Positions 35,311 to 45,240 of a stretch of 64,000 nt of DNA are shown in pieces. Under the pieces are notes generated by a model. It was not told the DNA's origin, did no database searches, and worked only from the letters and a program-made list of their open reading frames with translations. The stretch lies in NCBI GenBank assembly GCA_011037195.1, contig JAAEAF010001127.1, positions 62,001-126,000 on the forward strand. The letters run 5' to 3'. Origin of the DNA: Triatoma infestans (taxonomy: Eukaryota; Arthropoda; Insecta; Hemiptera; Reduviidae). The position numbers and the translations under genes are program-made. Position 1 is the stretch's first letter. Every line of letters begins with the position of its first letter.

Positions 35311-35963
35311 ATTCGGCCAAGTGAATTGATTTCTTATACGCTCGTATGTTTTCTGTCTACCATAATGCGCTGATAATGGATTGTCGTGATAAAGGCGCAG
35401 AACAGTATCACGCAACCCTGACGGTACCAGAATACAATTGTCGGAAACTGTGATTAGGAGGCCTTGTTCATTTAATTTGTAATTGCTCAAAGTTTTTAAT
35501 TGCTGACATTCCGGATCATCAGCTTGTTGTTGAGCTATTTCAAGTAGATCGATGTTTGGATAATATTCGTCCACTGTCTGATCTGTACTGATGCAGCCTA
35601 TATAACGGCTTAAAGCATCAGCATGCGCGATGTTCTTACCCGATCTATGTTCGATGTAAAAGTCGAATTCGCTTAATTTAAGCGACCAACTATATAATTT
35701 AGAATGCGGGTCTTTTAAATTTTGAAGCCACTGCAGAGCTGAGTGGTCAGTTATTATTTTGAATTTGTAGCCGAAAATGATGTATCTGTACTGTTTACAG
35801 CCAAAGAGAATGGCTAACAGTTCTGTTTCCGTAGTGCAGAGTCTTGTTTCAGTTTCAGATAGTACGCGGGATGAAAAGGCTATTGGACGTTCTTCGCCGT
35901 TTATTTGTTGGCTTAGAATTGCAGATATGCCAACATTGCTCGCGTCCGTAGTCAATATAAATT
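35251..35963 (-). pseudogene. Element A RNase H and integrase zinc-binding region
   Basis: A 234-codon open frame. RNase H motifs are '[13 protein letters not shown]' (first Asp), 'CTTETELLAILFG' (Glu), 'TDHSALQWL' (Asp) and 'NIAHADALSR'. It continues into the integrase N-terminal zinc finger ('YHDNPLSAHYGRQKTYERI', about residues 190-210), where the expected CxxC is degraded to 'TSKRHK'. It corresponds to residues 152-314 of element B's 314-codon frame, followed by B's integrase start. Confidence 0.88.
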
Positions 35964-36285
35964 ATAGGCTTGGCTATTTCCGAGAAGTTATGAATGAATT
36001 TTCTGTAAAAACCTATAAATCCTAAAAATGCTCTCACGTCTTTTAATTTTTACGGAATTGGATAGGTTTCCACAGCTATTAACTTCTCGTGATCTGGAGA
36101 AATGCCTTTTTTGCTCAATGTATAGCCTAAATATTTGCATTCTTCTTTGAAGAAGGTACATTTATTTAGGTCTATACAAAGATTGCCCTTCTGTAATTGT
36201 GTAAGAATTTTTTGTGTAGATGTTAAATGTTCATGAAATGTTTTGCCGTGAAAAATTAATATGTCGTCAATGATTGTGTGGCAAA
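35964..36285 (-). pseudogene. Element A reverse transcriptase, C-terminal half only
   Basis: It starts abruptly at 'IIDDILIFHG' (the catalytic YxDD-type box, about 36273-36244). It continues with 'KCTFFKEECKYLGYTLSKKG', a frameshift near 36050, then '[20 protein letters not shown]' and 'IAKP'. It then jumps directly to '[11 protein letters not shown]' of RNase H. Compared with element B, everything N-terminal of the catalytic box is missing, and so are about 50 codons at the RT/RNase H junction. Confidence 0.88.
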
Positions 36286-37255
36286 TTATTATTTTTGTTG
36301 TTGCAGTCGCGGTTCCAGTGGTTGCCTTGACAAAATTTACAAGGCGAAGGTGGTTTAGAAATAGAAACTCGCCTTCTTTTATTTGCCACGACTTGAAATT
36401 TTTGTGTGCATTCACTGTTCCAGTGTTTGCCAGAACAATGTTTGCATGGCGACGGAGGTTTATCGTTGGAATTCTGAGTGGTTTCTGCCTTCTTTATGGC
36501 AAAAACGGAGGCTTGAGATTCCGAGTTTTGGATGTCTCTGAGTGCTATGGCGTAGTTTTGTGCTTCGTATAGCGTTTTGGGCAATTTGGTTTGCACTTGG
36601 GTTTTTATGTTTGCCGGAAGTGATTTGATAAACGCGTCTGTCGTTAATCGTTCAACTAGATTTTGTAGCGTTTGTAAGGGATTTTGTTGAGCTTTAAATA
36701 AGAGCGGTGTGGAAATATGCTTTATTCTGTCAGCAAAATCTTCCAGAGTTTCTGATGGATTTTGTTGCAAGCTCGTTATTTGCTGCAACAATACCACGGG
36801 CGTTTTTTCTTTTTTAAATCTGGTAATTAGATTTTCCGTGGCTAGTCGGTAGGTTAAAATGATGTTATCATTTGTACACTGTGTTTTAAAAGTGTCAAAG
36901 AAAATCTTTGCCGCACCCGTTAATTTTTAAATTAGGATTTCCAGTTTGTCGGCTTCTGACCATCCCGAAATCGCACTATAGTTATTAATTTGGTCTATAA
37001 ATGAATTTATGTCGCTATTATGCGCTCCATCAAATACCGGTAGGTTATTTATTAACTGTAAATTACGGATGTTAACTGTATTCGTAGAGTTAATTTATTT
37101 AATAAATACGCGATTGCTTCATCAGCAGATTTTTGTTGACCATCGAGTGTGTATGTAGACATGATTTTAGAGAGTCTTTCTTTTAGAATTAACAAATTGC
37201 CACTAGTAGGAAGATTATGATGTTTTAATTTCTGAATAATTTCGGCTCTTTTCAT
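36285..37255 (-). pseudogene. Element A gag with SAP-like N-terminus and two zinc knuckles
   Basis: From ATG 37255: an N-terminal SAP-like helix-turn-helix ('KLKHHNLPTSGNLLILKERL'), then 'MSTYTLDGQ', homologous to 'MTTYNLNGV' of element B. The capsid region is spread over 37050-36600 with one in-frame TAA near 36927, and two short zinc knuckles follow: CKHCSGKHWNSEC (36447-36409) and CKFCQGNHWNRDC (36343-36305). Both are CX2CX3HX4C, one residue shorter than the classical CX2CX4HX4C. The frame runs straight into the reverse transcriptase deletion junction near 36285. Confidence 0.85.
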
Positions 37256-37415
37256 AAGGAAGAAGTCGAAATTTTAAAAATATGAAATGTGCAAATAAAT
37301 GAAACAAAAAATAGTGGAAATTAAAATATTTGAAAATATAAAACTAGAATGAATAATAAAAAATGAATGAAAAATATATCTTACCTTTCAATCAGAAACG
37401 GCTGGGTTTCGATAG

Positions 37416-37426
37416 CGCTGCCACCA
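37416..37426 (-). promoter_or_regulatory. Primer-binding site of element A
   Basis: On the minus strand TGGTGGCAGCG follows the 5' LTR after one base. Element B has the identical 11-mer. It begins with TGG as expected for a tRNA CCA end. The closest tRNA I can suggest is initiator Met, with two mismatches, which is not decisive. Confidence 0.75.
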
Positions 37427-37427
37427 A

Positions 37428-37766
37428 TGTAAGGGTGTTGTGAGGAGATGTAGGTTGTTTCTTGATGAGTGATAAATAACACCTTAAGATTTGGTTAAAG
37501 ACATATAATTGATATATATGTATATGACTGACTGCCAAGGACGTTAACTAACTGAACTGAACTGAACTGACAGACTGACGTGGGTAAGAAGATATGAACG
37601 GAGCGATGTTAAACTGATGTGTAAATCAACAGAATTCTATCTGAATGATGTCTCATTGCCTATCTCTCATTTATATATATACTGGCCGAGCCTCTCCTCT
37701 CTTTGCGAGAGGGGCTTGTTTCTCTCCGCTAGAGTGGATAAGTGGTGGGGGTTCACTACCCCTACA
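37428..37766 (-). repeat. 5' LTR of element A (339 bp)
   Basis: It begins TGTAAGGG and ends CCCCTACA (plus strand). A TATA-like string reads on the minus strand at 37669-37682 (tatatataaatgag). It differs from the left LTR by about eight substitutions plus the AT block and small indels. Confidence 0.93.
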
Positions 37767-38110
37767 GTACATAAAGAAGAGGAAGCTATGTGTCACCATT
37801 CGTCATCCAGAAGTACCACTTCACTGAATGGATTTTTCACGTTTTAGCAATTTTCCTTAAACTTTGAGTATATACTAACTACATAGCTGTAGGTATCTCT
37901 CATTTTTATTTGAAACATTTTCCCAGGAAAATTATATAAGGTGTTTTTTGCGGAGGGGTGGGATTATGCTTGCCCCTAAAGTGCTATTTAAAATTATTAT
38001 ACATTCTATCATCTATATAATATTAATTAAAATTAAACGTTTTTGTCAAAATTCTGAGTTTAAATAAATTTCGTTATTCGTGTAATTCGACCAACTATCA
38101 ATGCAATGGT
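37767..38110 (-). repeat. DR copy, second half (resumes after element A)
   Basis: Starts with the duplicated GTACA (37767-37771). It then has 'agaagtaccacttcactgaa', 'tttatttgaaacattttccc', 'gggtgggattatgcttgccc' and 'ataatattaattaaaatt'. It joins logically to 30700-30886. Confidence 0.8.
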
Positions 38111-38336
38111 GTGGTAGTACACATTGGCAGATAGATGGTCGATGGGAGGGGTTATCACGCAGTGTCAGGCATGATAGTCCTAACTAACTCACTTCTACCA
38201 TTATTTTAAATTAAATACTAATAATATAAATAGGACTAAAACGGCAAGATATAATGAAAACGGCAAGAATGTACTTAAATTACAAATAACCTCCCAAAAT
38301 TATAATACACTAAACAAGATCACATGCAAAAAAAAC

Positions 38337-38365
38337 TGATGCGAAACACTCATAAGACTATCTCT
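38337..38365 (+). repeat. DR terminal motif
   Basis: 'gatgcgaaacactcataaga' then 'ctatctctc': a diverged DR end. Confidence 0.55.
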
Positions 38366-38577
38366 CACTCCAATTTACATAGTTACATAGTCTGTAGTTT
38401 TTTGAACTACTATTTCCAATATGTGCACTGTGCGACATACATCGAAAAAAATGAAGGACAATATAATGATTAGCTACAAACTCCAGGTCAAAGAAAAGAT
38501 TTTTTAACTGTTAGGAATTCCTTCGAGAAATTTTTATGGGTATTTAACATCAATTTTATTTTGCCCCACCAGTATAA

Positions 38578-39284
38578 ACGGCCAAATACATAATGGCGGA
38601 CTTTCATTAGATCATTTGTACCTAATTCTCTTGTGCTTTCTCTTCTAACAATGGAATGAAAATGTTGAATTTTTCTTTATAGCTCACATTAATTATATAA
38701 AAAAGTAAATAACTAGATTTTTTGCTTTTTTTTTATAAAATACTTCCATAGCGTAATTTGATAATTTATAAAATTCATACGGAGGAAAAACTAGTAAAAA
38801 TATTCTCAACTAGATTTTTCATAGAAATAATTAGCTATAAATAATTTAGCCAATCATAGTATAGAAGTGAAGTAACCATTATGATTCTATGGTTATGATT
38901 ACATTATGATTAGTGAAGGTGGTCAACATTATGATTCTAAATTTCTGATAGGCCTTAATTACCCGCCCACATTTGACACCTTCACTTCTACAATCTGATT
39001 GGTTATTTATTTATAGCTACTTATTTCTTTGAAAAATCAAGTATAGAATTTTTTTGCTATTTTTTCCTACGTAGGTATTTTATAAATTACCAAATTGTGC
39101 AATAAAAATCTTTTATGAAAAAATCTAAAAAGTCGAGTAATTTCTAACATAATATTTACAGTTTTATATATTTAATGTGAGCTACAAAGAAAAAAACTCA
39201 GAATTTCTATTCCATTGTCGAAATAATAGGCAAAAGAGAATTAGGCGGAAATGCAAAATCCACCGCCATTTTTTATTTTGCCGT
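38578..39284. mobile_element. Fold-back (long-TIR) element, 707 bp
   Basis: The arms 38578-38880 and about 38985-39284 are imperfect inverted repeats of about 300 bp around a spacer of about 100 bp. Matching pairs include 'cctaattctcttgtgctttc' against the complement of 'ggcaaaagagaattagg', and 'gctataaataatttagccaa' against the complement of 'ttggttatttatttatagc'. The outer ends read 'acggccaaatacataatgg' and the complement of 'ccattttttattttgccgt'. It has no coding capacity. It is a non-autonomous DNA transposon or MITE by structure; the target duplication is unclear. Confidence 0.8.
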
Positions 39285-39439
39285 ACATAGTTGTGAGACA
39301 AAAGAAAATTAATGAAATTTATAACGCTTCTACTTTCTGTAATTTAGTTATTTAATTACATTAATAATTAGTTCGAATCCTTTTTTTATGTTGTGCGAGA
39401 AACTAGGTTTTGATTGAGTTAGCTCTTGCGCAAGTTTCC

Positions 39440-39665
39440 GTCCTCATAATAGACACTCTTTCAATAGTGTATAAACTGAATTTGCTCTGTGCAATGCTGT
39501 GTTATCACACTGTTTTGACAAAACATCCTGATGAAGGGCGAACGCCCGAAACCGGTCGATGACCACAAAAAGAAGCAGGCTATCACGAAAAATATCTCTG
39601 ATGCTTTCCACCTCAGCGGAACCAAGCACAAACAACTCTTTCAATACTTTGTGGTCTGCGCCACA
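39440..39665 (+). repeat. Hammerhead-bearing repeat, type 1
   Basis: It shares 'gtataaactgaatttgctct', 'tgttatcacactgttttgac' and 'gaccacaaaaagaagcaggc' with the inverted repeat at 18265-18512, but here as a single arm. It ends near 'ctttgtggtctgcgccac'. Such motifs are known from the terminal repeats of Penelope-like elements; I see no Penelope coding sequence nearby. Confidence 0.6.
39524..39561 (+). ncRNA. Best hammerhead-ribozyme-like core, type 1
   Basis: Stem I CATC (39524-39527) pairs with GATG (39558-39561). CTGATGA lies at 39528-39534. After one extra A a GGGC-GAAC-GCCC hairpin forms stem II (39536-39547). GAAA is at 39548-39551, then CCGG with the cleavage-type triplet GTC at 39555-39557. 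All conserved core boxes are present in order. Stem III (ACC/GGT) has no loop, which would need dimerisation, and the extra A at 39535 may harm activity. Confidence 0.45.
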
Positions 39666-39689
39666 TACGTTAAAATAAACTAAACACTC

Positions 39690-40300
39690 GAATTCAAGTA
39701 CTAAAATAATTCAAAAAATGTTTACTAAAAACGCACTTCCGGCCAACCGATGTTTCGCTAAGTCAGAATTTCATCAACATATTTAATTCTAATTAATATT
39801 ATTTAGCCAATAGAATTGTGTAATAAACTGAAATAGCATTTTATAGGATAATTCACACACCCCCACCCTTAAAAGTGCCATTAAATGTATTTTCCCGGAG
39901 AAATGTTTGAAATAAAAATTGTTGATCTTTGTATGTGTAGCCGATATGACAATTTTGAAGAAAATCGTGGTAGCCATTTTCGATAAAATTGCAAAAAAGT
40001 GAAAAAAAAATTTAGTAAAGTGGTACTTTCGGTTGAGGAATTTTGACAGATAACGTACTATCAGATCCCATGGTGATACCCAAACGGAATATCAAGTTTG
40101 AACTTTATTGATTTTTCGTTTTGGAGCTATGCTGTTCTCATACATACACAAACACAGACACAGTCCATTTTCTAAAAACCACTTTTTTGGACTCAGGGGA
40201 TTTCAAACGTATATTTTCGGTGAAAGCTCGATACGAAAATTTGACACGATTACAGTACTTCCTCCTACTACCAGTAAGAGGAAGTAGCAAAATAGAATAA
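39690..40300 (+). repeat. DR dispersed repeat, well preserved
   Basis: Landmarks: 'cgcacttccggccaaccg', 'taattctaattaatattatt', 'gaaatgtttgaaataaaaat', 'aaaatcgtggtagccatttt', 'gtaaagtggtactttcggtt', 'aacggaatatcaagtttgaa', 'ttctaaaaaccacttttttg' and 'gactcaggggatttcaaac'. The terminal stretch 'acttcctcctactaccagta' plus 'agaggaagt' (40257-40285) is itself an imperfect palindrome. Confidence 0.9.
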
Positions 40301-40789
40301 ACTATTAAATAAACAAATTTCATGTATTTGTTTTCTAATATTGATATTTAGAAAAGAAAAATGTCTAACAATTAGGTGAATCCCGGAGCGGCTCCCAAGG
40401 CCTACATATTCCAAGTCTAATTGCTACGTATTCCAAGTCTGTAGCTGGATCTCCTCCTATTGTTGAGTGGTTCTCTGTTCTAATTACTGCAATAGTGACG
40501 TCATATTCAAAATGAGAGAAAGCAAAAACGTTTCTCTAAAGGAGCCCCTTTATCAACCTCTCACTCTCTCTCTCTCTCTTACACGCACAAACGGTATTGT
40601 ACTGCCGAAAATTCCATTTATATATAAAGTAGCGATGGGGCTGTTCGAGCAGAATCATCACTGAAACGAATCCGGTGGTGAGACGAGCTGATTCGAATTC
40701 ATATTTTTAAATATATTTTACTGTCGGGAACTATTCCATTTAACAATGGACAATCACTTAATTAATCTATTGATACTGTTATATACATG

Positions 40790-40825
<36 letters not shown>

Positions 40826-41659
40826 CAAACAAATATGTTATGTAGCTTCTAGTGGTAACCAACAGTTCAAAGGAAATCTTCAATTACAGCTTCAATCTGG
40901 GCAGAATGGTCTGAGTTCAGTCATGAGATATATACCTAACCCTGCCGCCGCAGCTATAATTGAGGTTCTAACTATGGCGTGCTAGGCGTTTTGCTTTTCA
41001 TTAGATTCTAACACCTACGCAAATTTACTACCTCATATATCGTATATGTACATATTCACATCCAGATTGAGTGAGTGTGCGTATGAGTGATACGCAGACA
41101 GACATAAACCTGGATATTTAGGACTGGGAAAGTGATAATAGTGAGTCTGCTGTAAACTGTTCTAAAACCCACAAGTGTCACATCTCTGAACAACTTCCTC
41201 CCTATATTACGTGTCCTATTTCCGAACAACCCCTTTTTATATTGCAACAATTTATTTATATAGATATACAATATATTATATGAATCATTACTTAAAACAC
41301 AATATTTTTTACTTTTTTATATTAGAAAGATTTTTACAGGTCATATAAATGAAAGTAATTTCATGTATTATCTTTTTTCATTATTATTATTATCGTCGTT
41401 ATATTGACGTAGCGTTACGATAATAGAGATACAGGCTTAGATAGATGAAATAGACTTAGAGGATGAAATCAATTTCAATATTTATTGTTTACGATTATCT
41501 ATTACCAGGTGGCGTGCTCATATTATTATGACGTAACCTAATCTTTATATTTATTACATAAATTAATAAAAATTGTATCATTAATCATTTCCAAAAAAAC
41601 TTGCCCATAGTTTAGTAAGTATATTGTATAAAGAAATATAATGAGAATTTTATATCAAG
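40301..41659. other. No gene recognised
   Basis: Contains a CT run (40563-40580) and an (AT)n run (40795-40821). The frames are short and domain-free. Confidence 0.5.
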
Positions 41660-41830
41660 GTTTTTTTTTTTTTTTTTTTAGAATTTTTTTAAAATTGTAT
41701 TTCAACGAAAATGCATGTTTTGAGATCTTATGAAAAATGGTCTCTTCTATCGCATGTCTCTTGACGAATGGAATCAGACTTATATAATGATGTCACTTCT
41801 GGTTTTAAATAGGGAATAGATTAGATAAAA
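41660..41830 (-). repeat. DR fragment
   Basis: A T-run, then 'tttcaacgaaaatgcatg', 'gagatcttatgaaaaatgg' and 'gatgtcacttctggtt'. Diverged. Confidence 0.45.
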
Positions 41831-42477
41831 GTTTATCTTTTAATACCAGTAAAATGAAAGCTATTAAGTTGCTAGCTCTAGATATGTTAATGGCATCCAT
41901 TTTAACTATGTCTCTAGATCAAAACTGGCAACATTGATCAGCTTAGTTCTTGGAAATTACCCTCAGCAGCACCTAACTTGGCATAATCATGTTGTGATTC
42001 TGTTGTCAATAGAATGAACAGAGCTTTGTATCAACCGTATTATTATAAAGAAATTCTACCTGTTTCATTAAGAAAGCAGTATATTCAAACACTCTCCTCC
42101 CACAGTAGATTACTGCTGTCTTGTTTATTTGGATCTGATTTCTGAATTGAATACGAGGATACAAAGAGCTCTAAACTCTACTGCTCGTTTCATTTTTGGT
42201 GTCAGGAGAGATGAACATATTGTTCCTTATTACCACCGGCTCAACTGGCTAAATATTGAATACGGAAGGCAATATTTCTTAGGCACTTTTATTTATTTTC
42301 TGTTCAGAAATAAATCGTCGGACTATCTGTATTCACTGTTTGGTAATAAAAGATAGTTGCACTTGTAATCTACACGACAATTAGATACAGCGCTTTATAT
42401 ACACCTACACCTAGAACTGCAACTTATGAACTTCATTTAAAAGCATGTAAGTTATGGAATTCTCTTTCGATGCATTT

Positions 42478-42489
42478 GCGTGCCAAATC
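42478..42489. repeat. Target-site duplication, left
   Basis: GCGTGCCAAATC, identical to 42986-42997. Confidence 0.9.
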
Positions 42490-42985
42490 CTTCCAATCAT
42501 TGACAGCTTCACAGCACTCATCCATATGGATGAGCTCAGTTGGTTGTTAGCAGTCCAAAATGCTCATCGGGGGTCCGGACAGGGCTATTAGTGGAGACGT
42601 TGCTGTGTCTTTCACGGAGCTCTCTCAGGCATCTGGTTGGATCCCTTACTGGACATTGTGGTATAAGGAGATATCTCTACGTAATGGGGCTCATGCGGAT
42701 CCATTTTGTAGAGTCTGTGAGACAGAGGAGGAAACACCCATCCATCCTTTGACAGATTGCTTGGGTTTTGAGGAGATTAGGTTCAGTACCTTTAGTCGGA
42801 GCAGGATGTCAGTGGAAGAGCTTAGGCTAGGTTATTGTCCGCTTTGTTCGGACTGCCGTGAATTTTAGATGGATTAGACCCGGGTCTGGATATTGGTTCT
42901 AGACCCGGCTTGTTGTTGTTTTTCTTGCGGTAGCTATATGGGCCACCTAGAGTTTGGTTCCTCCGCACAGACAAATAATAATAAT
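42490..42985 (+). mobile_element. Nested 5'-truncated LINE (RNase H family 3' end)
   Basis: A 496-bp copy of the 3' end seen at about 24652-25156. The 102-codon frame 42560-42868 includes 'DPFCRVCETEEETPIHPLTD' then C, a C-X2-C-X8-H-X4-C knuckle typical of LINE C-termini. It ends 'cacagacaaataataataat' (42967-42985). It is flanked by a 12-bp direct repeat and is 5'-truncated, both hallmarks of target-primed reverse transcription. Confidence 0.9.
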
Positions 42986-42997
42986 GCGTGCCAAATC
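42986..42997. repeat. Target-site duplication, right
   Basis: GCGTGCCAAATC. Confidence 0.9.
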
Positions 42998-43080
42998 TGC
43001 TGAATACTCTAAATATAGATAAGTATGAGCATCTACTTGAAAGTATGTAAGTTATGAAAGTTATTTACTATTATTATTAT

Positions 43081-44224
43081 ATAATTCTATACTGTTATTT
43101 GTTTATATTGTTTATAAAATCTGGTACTGTAAATAGTTGTCTAATTCTTTTCTTTTAATCTTTGTTAAAGTTTTGTTTTGTTTTAAAATGTTCTTTTTTC
43201 CTTCGGTTATTTAGCCATTCTACGTCGCGTAGCCCAGTAAAGAATAGACGTATCTTTCTTTCTTTCTTGCCCTCATTCGCTCTCACTCGCACCACCGAAC
43301 TCCAAAAGAGTGACAACCGAAAGATATTTCATGCATAATAACTGAAACCTGATGTCCATGAAATCCGAATTCGAAGCTTACAATAAAAAATCAGTCCACC
43401 GCAAGTTCATTGTCTTTTAATAATATTCTTTATTCCCTTCTCTTATTGCAGTAAGAAAAAGAAAATATTGTAATCAAGTAAAATTTTCCACGATCTGAGT
43501 TTTCACTTGTTTTTTTTAGACTGACATTGTACCCGTATAAATAAAATCAGAGTTCTGATGGAGCTTTGATCTCAGATATACCCGCTAATTGGCACGTCAA
43601 CATTAATAAACGATTTTATTATCTATATAAGACGGAGGACATTTAAATATGTTTAAAAAAAATATGGTGGAAGAAAATTTATTGGGAAACCACAAATGGG
43701 AATTTTCAAGATGGGTTTTTCAGTTTTAAAAAAAGGAACCGAAGCTTTTCCAATACTTTTTTTGTGTGTGTGAACCCTCTATGAATGGGAGCGCCTCAGT
43801 CCGTCAGAACGGGATGCATTGGAATCTCTTCTGAATCCCCAAACAATCTGCTAAAGCTTTCTAGACTCCCAAGCTTCTTCATGGGGCCCTCTGGAATCTG
43901 TCATGTTCCGTTTGAGACAACCAGTCATCCATCATGTGAAACCATATCTTAGGCCGCCTCAGTTCTATGAGGTTTTTCTCCAGAGTAATGTATCTTTCGT
44001 AACTTCCTCCAAATTTTCTAAGCTTTTTGTTTTAAAGACTACTTCAAGAAGCTGGTCACTTATCGCAAAATACACATCGTATAACCTTTGCCTACACATA
44101 TATGATACTTTTAACTGTAAACTGTTTTATTCCGAGAATGTAATGTTTCCGAAGTATTCGCTTTAGTCGGAGCGTTGAGCCATTAGGTTTAATGTGAGAA
44201 CCTAATGAGAATTAAGGGAACTAT
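43081..44224. other. No gene recognised; DR traces
   Basis: 43440-43520 resembles a DR end ('gcagtaagaaaaagaaaat', 'gagttttcacttg'). 43780-44000 is GC-richer, with an 87-codon frame (43903-44166) lacking any domain. Confidence 0.45.
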
Positions 44225-44300
44225 TGTATATTTAGCAACCAGTACTATGAGAAATGAAACGAAGAGAAAGTCGTGTGAGATTTCACAACAGATTTTTTTT
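44225..44300 (-). repeat. DR terminal motif
   Basis: 'gaagagaaagtcgtgtgaga' followed by 'tttcacaacagat' (44260-44292). Confidence 0.6.
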
Positions 44301-45184
44301 TATAAATCTTTGTTGTGGTTGCCATGGTTACATTCTACCAGGTATATTAACATTTTTTTCTATTTATTTGAAAAATAACACTTCTTTTTATAATAAGTCC
44401 ACTCAATTTTAAAGTTTCTTTGCTTTCCTGTTTGTCTCTCTCTTTCTTTCTCTTTTATGAGAATAAAAGTGAAACATTGATGGGGAATATATCAAAGAAA
44501 CTAGAACCCCATCCACACTAAATTATACATATATATATATATGCAGTGAAGGGGCTGAGGGAGGGAGAAAATAAATAATCTTGAATAAGTTTGGAGAATA
44601 TTCCTTCTCTCTTGTTTTTCGCCGTTCAGTAATGTTTTTCTTTCTGTCTGTATTGCTGCCGAACAAAGATCAAAGCAATAGAAGAAAGTATCATTTCCTC
44701 TTTTTTATTTTCATCAATCTCCAACAGCAGCGGCAGTGTTCGCCTTATCAGCTCACTCTTTTCTCCAGCCATACTCCAGCAACCCTACAACCCCACAGCC
44801 CGTCTCTGCTGATACCCTGTACTTTATATATATATTTACTAAAGTTTCTGTCAACTTTTTTACTCCTACAAGAAACGGTCGTTCAAAGATTGCTGTTGCA
44901 ATATTCTATCCAACTTCTCTCCCAACAGAGTGAATATCATCTATTGGAACTATTGATTCATTTCTATTCTGATTTATTGGATTTATGTTTATCAGCTTCT
45001 TGTTTTTGCCGCCCCCAACTGCCCTCGCTTACATCTTTTTTATTTTGTTTACTCTCTTGATTCTTTCTCCCTTCATACCTACTCCTTTACTCCTTTGCCA
45101 GACAAGTTATAAGATAAGAAAGGCAAAACTGGCGGCAAGTTGTGATAAAACTAAAATACACAGCGGTGTACCATCAGCTGCTAC
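44301..45184. other. Pyrimidine-rich region without recognised gene
   Basis: The 159-codon open frame 44581-45060 begins with TTG, is rich in Leu/Ser/Phe because of the CT-rich sequence and shows no domain. I do not call it a gene. Confidence 0.5.
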
Positions 45185-45215
<31 letters not shown>

Positions 45216-45240
45216 GGTGTGAACACTCACTTTCTCTTAC
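45185..45240 (+). repeat. Poly(A) tract followed by DR terminal motif
   Basis: About 28 A (45186-45213), then 'ccggtgtgaacactcacttt' and 'ctcttactgcaa'. Confidence 0.75.

Larger units (their letters stand above)
30887..37766 (-). mobile_element. Ty3/gypsy LTR retrotransposon A, internally deleted
   Basis: A 6880-bp element with two LTRs (30887-31247 and 37428-37766), a GTACA target duplication, a PBS next to the right LTR and a PPT next to the left LTR, so it is read on the minus strand. Order of remains: gag (37255-36285), truncated reverse transcriptase, RNase H and integrase (36285-34213), then about 3 kb with no recognisable gene before the 3' LTR. Protease and the N-terminal part of reverse transcriptase are missing. 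It is inserted in a DR repeat, so it is younger than that copy. Confidence 0.92.
41860..43080 (+). pseudogene. LINE reverse transcriptase C-terminus (host of nested LINE)
   Basis: The frame at 42129-42356 reads 'LNTRIQRALNSTARFIFGVR' followed by 'RDEHIVPYYHRLNWLNIE', the region after the catalytic core in jockey/CR1-like LINE reverse transcriptases. The C-terminal 'TYELHLKACKLWNSLSMHLR' (about 42415-42475) matches the typical 'LWNSLP' end. The frame is interrupted at 42490 by a second LINE and resumes at about 42998. Earlier RT motifs are decayed (41890-42120). It encodes no functional protein. Confidence 0.75.

Noticed and set aside
39360..39395. tRNA or SINE B-box-like 'gttcgaatcc'
   Set aside because: No A box at the proper distance upstream and no cloverleaf can be drawn.
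44581..45060. 159-codon open frame, among the longest outside the TEs
   Set aside because: It begins with TTG, lies in a CT-rich stretch that suppresses stops, is dominated by Leu/Ser/Phe and shows no domain.
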